Shown: positions 24,948-33,260 of the stretch, in pieces
Layout of the letters: each line of letters begins with the position of its first letter
Position numbering within the stretch: the first letter of the stretch is position 1
NCBI GenBank assembly: GCA_016786465.1
Contig: JAEUWC010000002.1
Span: 1 to 64,000 of the forward strand
Direction of reading: 5' to 3'
From: Bdellovibrionales bacterium
GTDB taxonomy: Bacteria; Bdellovibrionota; UBA1018
DNA: 64,000 nucleotides
Translations under genes and position numbers: made by a program
Notes under the pieces: generated by a model
Databases searched by the model: none
Told to the model about the DNA's origin: nothing
What the model saw: only the letters and a program-made list of their open reading frames with translations

Positions 24948-26392
24948 CCGATCATCCCCTTGAACTTTTGGATCAGTCGGCCCAGGCCGCTTGGTGCTGG
25001 GGGTTTTTCGGAAGATTCCGAGCCTTCCAGTTCATTTCCTGAAAATTCGATTTTGTCTTTGCCGCTGTACAGTCCTTCCATCACCTTTAAGATTTCCATA
25101 TTGACCAACCCCTTGACGGGGATCTTGGCCGCTAAGCCGTACATTCCGGCTTGGCCTTCTTTGGCAAGCTGGGGATTCTTCTTCACGGTTTCAACTGCCT
25201 GCCGCAGATCCGCCATGTATGCATCAATGGCTTGCGCGTGATTCAAAGTCACGGTTGCATGGATGCAGGCTGGACTTTGCTGGCGGTCGATCAGCCAACC
25301 CTTTTTTTCAAGTTGATCGGCGATGGCGTAAATATTGATAGATGAAGGATCGCGTGTGGCGTACGCAATCAACGACATATCGGGGTTCCCCAGAACTTGC
25401 AGTTCGGGGATGGCTTCAATTCCTTTTTTGAAGCGTTCGGCGACTTCCATGGTCTTTTGAACCATTTCTTCATAGCCCTGACGTCCAAACTTTTGCAGAG
25501 TCGCCCAAGCCGCTGAAATCGCGCCGCCAGGTCGGGTGCCGGGCATGCTGGGGGAACCAAAAAATCCTCCGGACCAAAGCGCTGAAACAAAGAATTGGTG
25601 TTTCAGATAAGACATGTCCCGGTAAATCAGCGCGGACGCGCCTTTGGCCGTGTACCCAAATTTGTGAAGGTCAGCGGAAATCGAAGTCACGCCTTTTACG
25701 CGAAAATCCCAAGCGGGCAATCGACGGTCGGCGTCTTTCATGAAGGGCAGAAAGAATCCACCGATGCATGCGTCGACGTGAAAGGGGATGTTTTTGTCTA
25801 GCGCGATGGCCGCGATTTCTTCGATAGGATCGATCACGCCTTGTGGGTATTGGGGGGCCGATGCGGCGATCAAGATCGTGTTGCGATTGACCGCGCGGCG
25901 AAGCTGATCGACATCGGCACGGTAATCATCGCGCGTACCGACGCTTCGAAATTTGATTCCCAGGGTCGCGCACGCTTTTTCAAGCGCGACGTGGGTGGTT
26001 TGAACGGCCAGGACTTCTGGATTTCGAATCCAGGGCCGGGTTTTTCTGGCGCGATCGCGCGCTGACTTGGCTGCCAAAAGAAGGCTTTCGGTGCCGCCCG
26101 AATTGATGGTGCCGACGGCTTCAGGGCCTGCGTGCAAAAGATCGGCGACCATCTGCACGACTTCGGTTTCCATTTTCTTCAAACTTTTGAAGGCCAGCGG
26201 ATTCAGAAGATTTTCAGTGAAGAATTTTCCGTAGGCCTTTTTTAGAAATTCCGTGTGTTCGTCGCTGACGTGATAAACCAGCGACCAGGTTTTTGCGTGT
26301 TTCCAGTCAGCGTCCCCTGTCCGCATGGCGTCCATGGCAGAAAAAATTTCGGCTTCTGGTTTCGCTTGTGACGGAAAGGGGACGCGACTCAT
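24944..26392 (-). CDS. PLP-dependent lyase resembling sphingosine-1-phosphate lyase
   Basis: The group II decarboxylase-fold protein has S-G-G-T-E-S near residue 98, Asp207 in F-H-V-D-A-C (PLP pyridine contact), and the PLP lysine K244 in D-L-H-K-F-G-Y-T-A-K. The H-K-F-G-Y-T-A-K-G form is typical of S1P lyases rather than glutamate decarboxylases. The expected reaction is retro-aldol cleavage of a phosphorylated long-chain base to an aldehyde and phosphoethanolamine. That would imply sphingoid bases of self or prey origin; an amino-acid decarboxylase role is the alternative. It is soluble, lacking the N-terminal membrane anchor of eukaryotic homologues. Confidence 0.85.
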   Translation of the reverse strand: MSRVPFPSQAKPEAEIFSAMDAMRTGDADWKHAKTWSLVYHVSDEHTEFLKKAYGKFFTENLLNPLAFKSLKKMETEVVQMVADLLHAGPEAVGTINSGGTESLLLAAKSARDRARKTRPWIRNPEVLAVQTTHVALEKACATLGIKFRSVGTRDDYRADVDQLRRAVNRNTILIAASAPQYPQGVIDPIEEIAAIALDKNIPFHVDACIGGFFLPFMKDADRRLPAWDFRVKGVTSISADLHKFGYTAKGASALIYRDMSYLKHQFFVSALWSGGFFGSPSMPGTRPGGAISAAWATLQKFGRQGYEEMVQKTMEVAERFKKGIEAIPELQVLGNPDMSLIAYATRDPSSINIYAIADQLEKKGWLIDRQQSPACIHATVTLNHAQAIDAYMADLRQAVETVKKNPQLAKEGQAGMYGLAAKIPVKGLVNMEILKVMEGLYSGKDKIEFSGNELEGSESSEKPPAPSGLGRLIQKFKGMIG

Positions 26393-26419
26393 GGTTGTGA
26401 CCTTTGTGCTTGAAACAGG

Positions 26420-26995
26420 TTATTTGATTTTGATGGATTTAATCGAAACGGGTTCAACCGGACGATCGTTGGGTCCCGTTTTGGCGTTGATGATTTTCTT
26501 CACGACGTCTTGGCCCTTGGTGACTTTGCCAAAAAGGGTGTGGCGTCCAGCCAAGTGCGGGGTGGGGGCGTCGGTGATGAAAAACTGGGAACCGTTGGTG
26601 CCGGGACCTGCGTTGGCCATGGCCAGGATTCCTGGGCCGTCGAACTTGTCGTCGGCTTTGAATTCGTCTTCAAACTGGTAGCCTGGGCCGCCCATGCCGG
26701 TGCCGGTGGGGTCTCCGCCTTGGATCATGAAACCGGGGATCACGCGGTGGAAGATCGTGCCTTCATAAAGCGATTTCTTGGTCATTTTCTTGCCATTGTT
26801 TGGGTCGGTCCATTCTTTCTTTCCGGTGGCCAAGCCGATGAAGTTCTCGACTGTTTTCGGGGCCTTATCTGCGAAAAGTTCCAATTCAATGGTTCCGGCC
26901 GTGGTTTCCATGATGGCTTTTTTGTTCTTCGCCATCGCGGTTTCGGCAAAAAGGGTGAACGAAAGGACTAGGGTGCAAATGGTTTTGATATTCAT
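26420..26995 (-). CDS. Periplasmic cyclophilin-type peptidyl-prolyl isomerase
   Basis: The cyclophilin core is complete: [14 protein letters not shown] near the active site, a Q-F-F-I-T element and the L-F-G-K-V element. ATG 26995 is chosen because it starts a clean signal peptide (M-N-I-K-T ... A-M-A-K), placing the enzyme in the periplasm, where it assists envelope protein folding. An upstream in-frame start at 27061 would precede the signal and is unlikely. There is no obvious Shine-Dalgarno at 26995. The gene follows nothing closely and is probably transcribed alone. Confidence 0.92.
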   Translation of the reverse strand: MNIKTICTLVLSFTLFAETAMAKNKKAIMETTAGTIELELFADKAPKTVENFIGLATGKKEWTDPNNGKKMTKKSLYEGTIFHRVIPGFMIQGGDPTGTGMGGPGYQFEDEFKADDKFDGPGILAMANAGPGTNGSQFFITDAPTPHLAGRHTLFGKVTKGQDVVKKIINAKTGPNDRPVEPVSIKSIKIK

Positions 26996-27093
26996 AGTGG
27001 ATTGATTCTGAACCAGCGAAGCAAAAGGTGCCAGGCTACTTTTCTCTAAGCAGTGCGTCATTTTTAAATTTTCGAGAGTGCCCGTCGCCGGCG

Positions 27094-27122
27094 TTGACTT
27101 GCCCGCAAATCCGACCTACAAG
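27094..27122 (+). promoter_or_regulatory. Sigma-70-type promoter of the initiator tRNA
   Basis: TTGACT (27094-27099) and TACAAG (27117-27122) are separated by exactly 17 bp, placing transcription start about 13-15 nt before the tRNA. The compact arrangement with a terminator beyond supports a monocistronic tRNA unit. Confidence 0.6.
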
Positions 27123-27141
27123 CTCAGAACACAACAGATGA

Positions 27142-27218
<77 letters not shown>

Positions 27219-27230
27219 ATCCAAAAGAAA

Positions 27231-27264
27231 AGGGCCTCTGATCGAAAGATGAGAGGCCCTTTTT
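27231..27264 (+). terminator. Intrinsic terminator after tRNA-fMet
   Basis: AGGGCCTCT (27231-27239) pairs with AGAGGCCCT (27252-27260), and a T-run follows directly. The 9-bp GC-rich stem plus TTTTT is a textbook rho-independent terminator. Confidence 0.9.
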
Positions 27265-27310
27265 CGTATCTAGGTTTCCCGACTTGTTCAGATATCTTTG
27301 AAGTGCATCT

Positions 27311-27982
27311 ATGTCGGCAAATCATGAAAACAAAATGGGATACGACACTTGGTCATCTTTCTACGATGACTACGTGAACCCGACCGTTGCGGCCGATGAT
27401 CTTTCCTTTCCTAGCCAGTATTCAGAAGTCAGGGAAAAGAAGGTCCTAGAAATCGGATGCGGCACGGGTCGTCACACAGTTCGACTGTTGGCTGCTAAAA
27501 ACCAAGTCACCGGAATCGACATTTCTTCGGGGATGTTGAAGGTCCTGAATCAAAAGATTTCAAGCCCAGACCTGACCTTGATTGAAGGGGATTTCATGAC
27601 CCATCCCCTGGAACCGCGATCGTATGACCACATCGTGGCAAGTTTGGTCTTGGAACATATTGAAGACCTGAGCGCGTTTTTTTCGAAGTGCGGCCGAATC
27701 CTGAAAAAGGGCGGGAAAGTGTTCCTGTCTGAACTGCACCCAGAAAGAATGGCGCAAGGGATTTTTGCCCACTTTAAAGATCAAAAGGGATCGGAAGTTC
27801 ACCTAAAAAGCGTGAACCACACAGAAACTGAATTTAGAAATTCCGCCACCCAAAGTGGTTTTGAAATTCTGAAATGCAAAACCGTTTTAGGTGACCCGGC
27901 TTTGGTCAAAATAAATGAATCTTGGGAAAAACACCTAGGCAAGCCCATGATTCAAATCTGGGTTCTGGAATTGTCCCAATAG
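27311..27982 (+). CDS. SAM-dependent methyltransferase (class I, Methyltransf_11 type)
   Basis: Motif I is V-L-E-I-G-C-G-T-G-R-H (about residues 52-62), followed by the acidic V-T-G-I-D-I-S and E-G-D-F-M motifs and S-L-V-L-E-H-I. This is the small-molecule methyltransferase fold of the UbiE/Methyltransf_11 group. The 223-residue length is typical. It stands alone between the tRNA unit and a small secreted-protein gene, so the substrate cannot be inferred. ATG 27311 is used; the ATG at 27329-27331 is out of frame. Confidence 0.88.
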   Translation: MSANHENKMGYDTWSSFYDDYVNPTVAADDLSFPSQYSEVREKKVLEIGCGTGRHTVRLLAAKNQVTGIDISSGMLKVLNQKISSPDLTLIEGDFMTHPLEPRSYDHIVASLVLEHIEDLSAFFSKCGRILKKGGKVFLSELHPERMAQGIFAHFKDQKGSEVHLKSVNHTETEFRNSATQSGFEILKCKTVLGDPALVKINESWEKHLGKPMIQIWVLELSQ

Positions 27983-28005
27983 TAAAACCCGCACCGGGAC
28001 ACTGC

Positions 28006-28021
28006 GGCCCATAAAAGGGCC
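28006..28021 (+). terminator. Weak hairpin after the methyltransferase gene
   Basis: GGCCC (28006-28010) pairs with GGGCC (28017-28021) around ATAAAA and is followed by ATTTCG. The short stem and poor T-run make this only a possible terminator. Confidence 0.25.
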
Positions 28022-28135
28022 ATTTCGTCTCGGTGATTCGCGAAGCGATTGAAAAAGTCCTAAAGAATCAAGCGATCCGCCGTGGCCCATCGGTTGCAAT
28101 TCATGGGTTGTTGAATCGAAAAAAAGGGGGCCATC

Positions 28136-28549
28136 ATGCGCGCTTTGTTCTTGGGTTTCGTTTGTGGTTTTTCAGTCATCACAGGGGTCAGTCCGACCGC
28201 TTGGGCCATTCAGAAAAGTCAGACCTGGGTTGGGCAAAACCCTGCTGGCTTGCAAGTTCAGTTTGATAGCAAGACCAGCGGAATCGCGGTCACGATCCCC
28301 CAAAAGGATGACAACCCAAAATCTTTGACAATCACGCTGCTCGACGCAAAAGGAAACAAAACCCACCTAGAACTGAAAGCCATGGACCCTTGGCAAATGC
28401 CTGGCGTTGATCGCCAAATCGCAAGGACCCACTTTTCGGGAACCCTAAGCCCAGCCAACCAATCATTTGTGGGATTTGAAATTCGAATTCCGCTGGGATC
28501 CGACGCTCCGGTGGTTGTTCGTTCAAAAGACCTAAAGAAAACGAACTAG
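28136..28549 (+). CDS. Small secreted protein, unknown function
   Basis: The 137-residue product has a signal peptide ending near A-W-A-I, then a beta-rich mature domain without cysteines or known motifs. A GGGGG ribosome site lies about 6 nt before ATG 28136. Its stop shares the palindrome CTAG (28546-28549) with the stop of the convergent azlD-like gene. No function can be assigned. Confidence 0.65.
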   Translation: MRALFLGFVCGFSVITGVSPTAWAIQKSQTWVGQNPAGLQVQFDSKTSGIAVTIPQKDDNPKSLTITLLDAKGNKTHLELKAMDPWQMPGVDRQIARTHFSGTLSPANQSFVGFEIRIPLGSDAPVVVRSKDLKKTN

Positions 28550-28866
28550 GTCGACGTCAGCAAATACAAAGCCACCATTCCAAAACCCAAGGTCCCAAGC
28601 ATGCTGCGGAAAAAAGTGCTTAGGACTAGCGCAAGAATGGCGACCACTAGACGTTCTTTTCCAAAAAGCCATTCGACTTTTCCAACATGAAAAAATACGG
28701 CAGGCGTTGCAATCGCAGGAAGAACCGCCGCGGGGATGAATGAAAAAATTTCTTTCGTCCGTTCCGAAATTTTGATCTTGGAAGAAATCGCGATGATCGA
28801 TCCACGAATGGCCAAAGTTCCAAACGCCATCGCCCCAACGATGTACCAAAAATAATGATCGTTCAC
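28546..28866 (-). CDS. azlD: AzlD-like branched-chain amino acid exporter subunit
   Basis: A 106-residue hydrophobic protein with four predicted membrane segments and the A-x-x-T-L-x-I-R-G pattern near the N-terminus (F-G-T-L-A-I-R-G), as in AzlD. GTG 28866 overlaps the azlC-like stop by 4 bp (GTGA); the longer reading back to 29148 runs through the azlC frame and is rejected. Together with AzlC it should form a LIV-E type exporter. Confidence 0.85.
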   Translation of the reverse strand: MNDHYFWYIVGAMAFGTLAIRGSIIAISSKIKISERTKEIFSFIPAAVLPAIATPAVFFHVGKVEWLFGKERLVVAILALVLSTFFRSMLGTLGFGMVALYLLTST

Positions 28867-29540
28867 GCGTGCCTGCCTGACTTTCGGGTCAAAACTGCGG
28901 CAAGCCCAATGGCCAAAAGTGCGGTCACGATAAGCCCTGTGCGGCTTGGCATCCCATTTAAAAGAACGGATGTGATTGCCGAAAAAACGGCAACCACCAC
29001 GTACCGACGATTCTTCAAGGTTGGGACGACCAAAGCCAAGAAACTTAGGGGAACTGCGTAATCCAATGACCAGGACGCGGGCGCGAAATTTCCAAACGCG
29101 TAACCGGCTGACACCGAAACGTGCCAAGCCGTGGCGGTGCAGATGCAACTGCCCAGGTAAAACCGAATCGCTTCGGCACTGGACCTGAATTGATCTTCGT
29201 TTGCCGACATGGCGGCATAACTTTGATCCGTCAAGAAGTACGAACAGGTCAGCTTGGTCAAAAAAGACGACTTTTGGACGACGGGCGAAAGTGCGGCGCT
29301 ATACAGCAAAAAGCGCAAATTGATGACCAGCGCCGTAGCGATGACGACCATCGAAGATGAATTTTTCGTCATCAAGTCGACCGCAGCCAATTGCGCAGCG
29401 CCCGCGAAAACCAAAAGGTTCATGGCCGCCGAATTGAAGAAGCTGATTTTGGCGTCTGCCGCAACAGAACCCATGACGGCGCCAAATGGGATAATCCCTG
29501 CCGTGATGGGCAACATGGCTTTGAAACCCTTCCAGAACAT
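28863..29540 (-). CDS. azlC: AzlC-like branched-chain amino acid exporter, large subunit
   Basis: The 225-residue integral membrane protein begins with the conserved P-I-x-x-G-I-I-P-F-G-A-V-M-G pattern and has L-R-F-L-L-Y-S-A and F-L-T-D-Q-S-Y-A elements diagnostic of AzlC. It directly abuts the upstream zinc-ribbon gene (TAA immediately before ATG) and overlaps azlD downstream, so the three form one transcription unit. Likely role: export of branched-chain amino acids or analogues. Confidence 0.9.
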   Translation of the reverse strand: MFWKGFKAMLPITAGIIPFGAVMGSVAADAKISFFNSAAMNLLVFAGAAQLAAVDLMTKNSSSMVVIATALVINLRFLLYSAALSPVVQKSSFLTKLTCSYFLTDQSYAAMSANEDQFRSSAEAIRFYLGSCICTATAWHVSVSAGYAFGNFAPASWSLDYAVPLSFLALVVPTLKNRRYVVVAVFSAITSVLLNGMPSRTGLIVTALLAIGLAAVLTRKSGRHA

Positions 29541-29702
29541 TTAGAAGACCAGGCGAATCGTCATCAACCGAGCCGCGCGCCCGTCGCGCGGATAGCAGTT
29601 GTGGTTGCCGCTGCCGGAACATTGAATGCAAACCCAACGCTTACAGGTTTCGCACTGACTTTCGGACTGGTTGCTTCTACAAAAGTGACACATAGGATTC
29701 AT
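29541..29702 (-). CDS. Small cysteine-rich zinc-ribbon-like protein upstream of azlCD
   Basis: The 53-residue protein has C-H-F-C, C-E-T-C and C-I-Q-C pairs plus H-N-C, enough for one or two zinc sites. Its stop codon touches the azlC start (TAAATG), which supports it being real. ATG 29702 is preferred, because the longer start at 29729 would run into the start of the divergent MFS gene. A regulatory or adaptor role for the exporter is possible but unproven. Confidence 0.6.
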   Translation of the reverse strand: MNPMCHFCRSNQSESQCETCKRWVCIQCSGSGNHNCYPRDGRAARLMTIRLVF

Positions 29703-29719
29703 AGGTCTAGAATCATTCC

Positions 29720-30928
29720 ATGAAGTCAAAATTTCAACCTTATCAAATTTTCGTCATCGCTCTTTTGGCGTTTTTGCAGTTCACCTTGATTTTGGACTTC
29801 ATGATCTTGGCGCCGCTCGGGGCGATCCTGATGCCCGAACTGAAGATCGACGCAAACCAGTTTGCCAAGGTCGTTTCGGTGTATGCGTTCAGCGCCGGAA
29901 CGTCTGGGTTTCTTTCGGCGGGGTTTGCCGACCGATTTGACCGCAAAAAGATGCTTTTGTTCTTTTACGTCGGATTTTTGGTGGGGACTTTCCTTTGCGG
30001 GATTGCTCCGAACTACAGTTTTCTTTTGATGGCACGAACGGTCACGGGTTTATTCGGCGGCGTGATCGGTTCGATCGTCTTTGCGATCACAACCGATCTT
30101 TTTGAATTCAACGTCCGGGGTCGTGTGATGGGAACGATTCAAACGGCGTTTGCCGCAAGCCAGATCTTGGGAATTCCGTTTACGCTGTATCTGGCCAATC
30201 ACTGGGGCTGGCACTTTCCGTTTTTGTTGGTCGTCGGGTTAGGAGCACCCGTCATTCTACTGATTCTTTTTAAATTAAAACCCATCAACGCCCACTTGAA
30301 GATTCGATCGGACAAAAGCCCTTTTCGGCACCTTTTGGCCACCGTTCGAAATCCCAGGTATGCGCTAGGGTTGTCGTCGACGGCACTTTTGTCGATCGGT
30401 GGTTTTTTGATCATGCCGTTTAGCAGTGCGTTTAGCGTCAATAACCTAGGCGTTGGGTTAGAACAGTTGCCAATGGTCTATTTGGTCACCGGGCTTTCTT
30501 CGATGTTTCTGGCGCCTTTGGCCGGAAAACTGAGCGACAGCTGGGGCAAGTACAAAGTCTTTGTCGTCGGATCGATCATCACACCCGTGATGGTGATCAT
30601 TTACACGCACTTGGACCGGGTTCCACTGCACGTGGTCTTGATCGTCAGCGTCTTGATGTTTGCCGGAATCACGTCGCGAATGATTTCGTCACAAGCACTG
30701 CTTTCAGCGGTTCCGGAACCTGCGTACCGCGGTTCGTTCATGGCCATCGGTTCAGCGATTCAGCAAGTGTCTGGGGGTTTGGCAGCGGTCGTCGCGGGAT
30801 GGATTGTCGTTGCAACGCCTTCCGGGCGTTTGGAAAACTTCAATGTGTTGGGTTACGTGATGGTGGCCATTTCACCCATCACTTTGTACTTAATTTACAA
30901 GATCGATCAGATGGTGAAAAAGACATGA
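29720..30928 (+). CDS. MFS transporter (DHA1-like)
   Basis: The 402-residue protein has about 12 hydrophobic segments and the MFS motif A region after TM2 (G-F-A-D-R-F-D-R-K-K-M) with a related copy after TM8 (G-K-L-S-D-S-W-G-K-Y-K). It most resembles drug or sugar efflux proteins of the DHA1/AraJ type; substrate unknown. The start lies only 17 bp from that of the divergent zinc-ribbon gene. The stop overlaps the next gene by ATGA. Confidence 0.9.
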   Translation: MKSKFQPYQIFVIALLAFLQFTLILDFMILAPLGAILMPELKIDANQFAKVVSVYAFSAGTSGFLSAGFADRFDRKKMLLFFYVGFLVGTFLCGIAPNYSFLLMARTVTGLFGGVIGSIVFAITTDLFEFNVRGRVMGTIQTAFAASQILGIPFTLYLANHWGWHFPFLLVVGLGAPVILLILFKLKPINAHLKIRSDKSPFRHLLATVRNPRYALGLSSTALLSIGGFLIMPFSSAFSVNNLGVGLEQLPMVYLVTGLSSMFLAPLAGKLSDSWGKYKVFVVGSIITPVMVIIYTHLDRVPLHVVLIVSVLMFAGITSRMISSQALLSAVPEPAYRGSFMAIGSAIQQVSGGLAAVVAGWIVVATPSGRLENFNVLGYVMVAISPITLYLIYKIDQMVKKT

Positions 30929-31425
30929 CACGAATCACGACGGTGGGATTGTTTTGGATCTTTTGCGTTTTTGCGCAGGCTGAAAATCTAGCGCACGCAA
31001 ATACGGTCGGGGATTGGGGCATCTACCAGCGGGTTACCGCTGACGGAAGCCAGACGCAAACGACCATTGAAAGGCTTGAAATCGTGGCATTGGATCCGGC
31101 CACCGGTCGCGCAAAAGTGCGGGTGAATGAAACCGATTCGTTGGGTCGTAACCTTCCATTACGCGAAATCGAAATGACATTCGATCGGGCCAGGCAGGTA
31201 GGTGGATACGCCCAATGCAGCAAATTTCGGGGAAAGAAAACCCATTTAGCGATTGCTGGACGAAATGTTCGGGTTTGTCGGGTGAAGCAACGACTTCCTG
31301 GCCTTTTGGTCAAAATGTGGGACAGTCCAGACACGCCACTGGGCGGAACGGTGAAGTCGTTTTTCAAGTTTGGAAAAAAAATTCAAGAAGTCACCCTGAT
31401 CGATTATTTCTATCAAGGACCTTAA
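30925..31425 (+). CDS. Secreted protein, unknown function
   Basis: ATG 30925 overlaps the MFS stop (ATGA) and begins a signal peptide (V-G-L-F-W-I-F-C-V-F-A-Q-A-E). The 166-residue protein is beta-rich with two cysteines in the mature part (A-Q-C-S and V-C-R) that could form a disulfide. No family is recognised. An upstream in-frame start at 30799 lies inside the MFS gene and is rejected. It sits between the MFS and TM2 genes with gaps of 3 bp or less. Confidence 0.65.
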   Translation: MTRITTVGLFWIFCVFAQAENLAHANTVGDWGIYQRVTADGSQTQTTIERLEIVALDPATGRAKVRVNETDSLGRNLPLREIEMTFDRARQVGGYAQCSKFRGKKTHLAIAGRNVRVCRVKQRLPGLLVKMWDSPDTPLGGTVKSFFKFGKKIQEVTLIDYFYQGP

Positions 31426-31428
31426 AGC

Positions 31429-31818
31429 ATGGCCAAGAACACACACAGTTTGCTGATCGGATACATTCTTTGGATTTTTGGCTTCATGGGAGCCCACCGT
31501 TTCTATTACGGGCGTTCGGCGTCGGGCACATTGTATTTCTTTACGATCGGATTGCTAGGCGTGGGTTGGTTGGTGGACCTGTTTTTGATTCCCGGAATGG
31601 ATGAAACCGCCGACCAAAAGTACACCGAAGGGCGTTTGGATTACACCGTCGCTTGGGTGCTTCTGACTTTTTTAGGCGTCTTGGGTATTCACCGCATGTA
31701 CATGGGCAAGTGGGTCAGTGGGATCTTGTATTTACTGACAGGGGGCCTTTTCTTTGCCGGAATCCTTTACGATTTTTGGAAGCTGAACGAACTGGTGGAT
31801 GCAGAAAATCGGGCTTAG
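31429..31818 (+). CDS. Membrane protein with two TM2 domains
   Basis: The 129-residue protein contains two copies of the TM2 unit: F-G-F-M-G-A-H-R-F-Y-Y-G-R near residue 18 and F-L-G-V-L-G-I-H-R-M-Y-M-G-K near residue 82, each followed by a hydrophobic hairpin. TM2 proteins are small inner-membrane proteins of unclear function. It starts 3 bp after the secreted-protein gene. Confidence 0.88.
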   Translation: MAKNTHSLLIGYILWIFGFMGAHRFYYGRSASGTLYFFTIGLLGVGWLVDLFLIPGMDETADQKYTEGRLDYTVAWVLLTFLGVLGIHRMYMGKWVSGILYLLTGGLFFAGILYDFWKLNELVDAENRA

Positions 31819-31827
31819 GATGCGCTT

Positions 31828-32676
31828 ATGGCCAAAGTGACTTCCCCCTGGAAATCCTACCTGGTCGACTTCCTGGCTTTTGGTTTAAAGGAAGCGGCAT
31901 CTTGTTCGTTTGCGGGACTTTTCTTTGTGACGCTTTTTTTGTCGCACAAGATCCCTTTGGGTTCTTTTCCTAGGTACGACTTTCTTTTCTTGGTTGCCGT
32001 CAGTCTTCAACTGGTCTTGGTGCTGACGAAACTGGAAACATGGGACGAATTGAAAGCAATATGCATTTTTCACGTCCTTGGGCTAGCGCTTGAAATCTTT
32101 AAGACCCATCCGTCAATCGGATCTTGGACTTATCCAGAACCCGGCTATTTGAAGGTCATGGGCGTCCCGCTTTATAGCGGATTCATGTATGCCGCCGTCG
32201 CCAGTTACATGATCCAGGCTTGGCGATTCTTCAAACTGAAAGTCGATCATTACCCCAATCGTTTTTTGGCGCTTTCAGTTGCCATCGGGATCTATCTGAA
32301 CTTTTTTACGCACCATTTTTGGTATGACCTTCGTCTGCCGCTGATCTTCTTGACCTTCCTGATTTTCCGCAGCACGGACGTTTCTTTTACTCCTTACAAG
32401 CGTCGTTACCGGATGCCGCTGCTTCTTTCGTTCATCTTAATTGGTTTCTTCATTTGGCTTGCCGAAAACATTGCAACTTTTTACGGCGCTTGGAAGTACC
32501 CCAATCAATTGGGCGCATGGTCAAAGGTGCATATTGGAAAATGGAACTCGTGGTCACTTCTGGCCATCATGACCTTTGTCATCGTCACAAATCTAAAGCA
32601 CATCAAGAACACGATTTCTCATTCATCTTTGCGAAAGTACTTCATCATGGATGACCAAGCCGATTTTGTGACTTGA
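31828..32676 (+). CDS. DUF817-family integral membrane protein
   Basis: The 282-residue hydrophobic protein has about eight membrane segments and the sequences F-K-T-H-P-x-I-G-S-W, P-L-Y-S-G-F-M-Y-A, F-T-H-H-F-W-Y-D and W-A/S-K-V-H-I-G-K-W that characterise DUF817. Conserved His residues suggest a metal-dependent enzyme within the membrane, but no function is established. It follows the TM2 gene by 9 bp. Confidence 0.85.
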   Translation: MAKVTSPWKSYLVDFLAFGLKEAASCSFAGLFFVTLFLSHKIPLGSFPRYDFLFLVAVSLQLVLVLTKLETWDELKAICIFHVLGLALEIFKTHPSIGSWTYPEPGYLKVMGVPLYSGFMYAAVASYMIQAWRFFKLKVDHYPNRFLALSVAIGIYLNFFTHHFWYDLRLPLIFLTFLIFRSTDVSFTPYKRRYRMPLLLSFILIGFFIWLAENIATFYGAWKYPNQLGAWSKVHIGKWNSWSLLAIMTFVIVTNLKHIKNTISHSSLRKYFIMDDQADFVT

Positions 32677-32707
32677 ATCCGAATCGTTTTTGGCAGAAAA
32701 TTTTTTC

Positions 32708-33184
32708 ATGAAAAATCTAAAATCGGTGGGGCTAGGGGTATTGGCTGCGTTGGCTTTTGCAAGTTCGGCGCAAGCGGTTCCTACGGAAGGAAGCCAATCG
32801 GTTTACCAAGTCACCGGCGCTTCAGATGGCCTCAGTTCGCTCAAATTGATGATTAACGAAGTTTCATGGCGCGGAAACGCAATTTGGGCAGACAGTGAAT
32901 ACTCTTATTCCGATGGGACCGTCGACTTCACTCAAGACGATGAATTCAGTTACAGCTTCTTTCAAGACTTCGAAACGACCTTTAACGACTGCACGAACTT
33001 GGGCCACACTTTAGAAAGCGTTACCGTTCCGGCAGGTACCTTTATGGCCTGCAAAATGACGGATTCTTACGGCGACACTTACTGGCTGCATCCTTCTGTT
33101 CCATTCAACTATGTGAAGGCTGAATTTGAACCTTCTAGCGGTTACGGAACTGAAGAACTAGCAAGTTTTTCGATCATTCCTTAG
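32708..33184 (+). CDS. Small secreted protein, unknown function
   Basis: ATG 32708 begins a signal peptide ending S-A-Q-A-V. The mature 130-odd residues are acidic, rich in Ser/Tyr/Phe, with two Cys (D-C-T-N and M-A-C-K) spaced for a disulfide. The pattern T-V-P-A-G-T-F-M-A-C-K recalls small bacterial secreted beta proteins of unknown role. A start at 32690 is in frame but precedes the signal. Confidence 0.65.
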   Translation: MKNLKSVGLGVLAALAFASSAQAVPTEGSQSVYQVTGASDGLSSLKLMINEVSWRGNAIWADSEYSYSDGTVDFTQDDEFSYSFFQDFETTFNDCTNLGHTLESVTVPAGTFMACKMTDSYGDTYWLHPSVPFNYVKAEFEPSSGYGTEELASFSIIP

Positions 33185-33260
33185 TCCAGCAATTCAGCGT
33201 CAAAATTTCAACAGTCTGCGGTTTTAAGCTTTGACACGGATTATGCCGATTAGCCGTGTG

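Noticed and set aside
27023-27043. A further REP-like hairpin (AAAAGGTG ... CTACTTTT)
   Set aside because: It resembles the RAYT-end hairpin but the stem has two mismatches and the rest of the repeat is absent.
28033-28266. A short plus-strand frame ahead of the small secreted protein
   Set aside because: The first 34 residues look plausible, but it runs out of frame into the signal-peptide gene and lacks a ribosome site.
28546-29148. A 200-residue minus-strand reading frame
   Set aside because: Only the part from GTG 28866 is AzlD-like; the upstream part is an out-of-frame reading of azlC.
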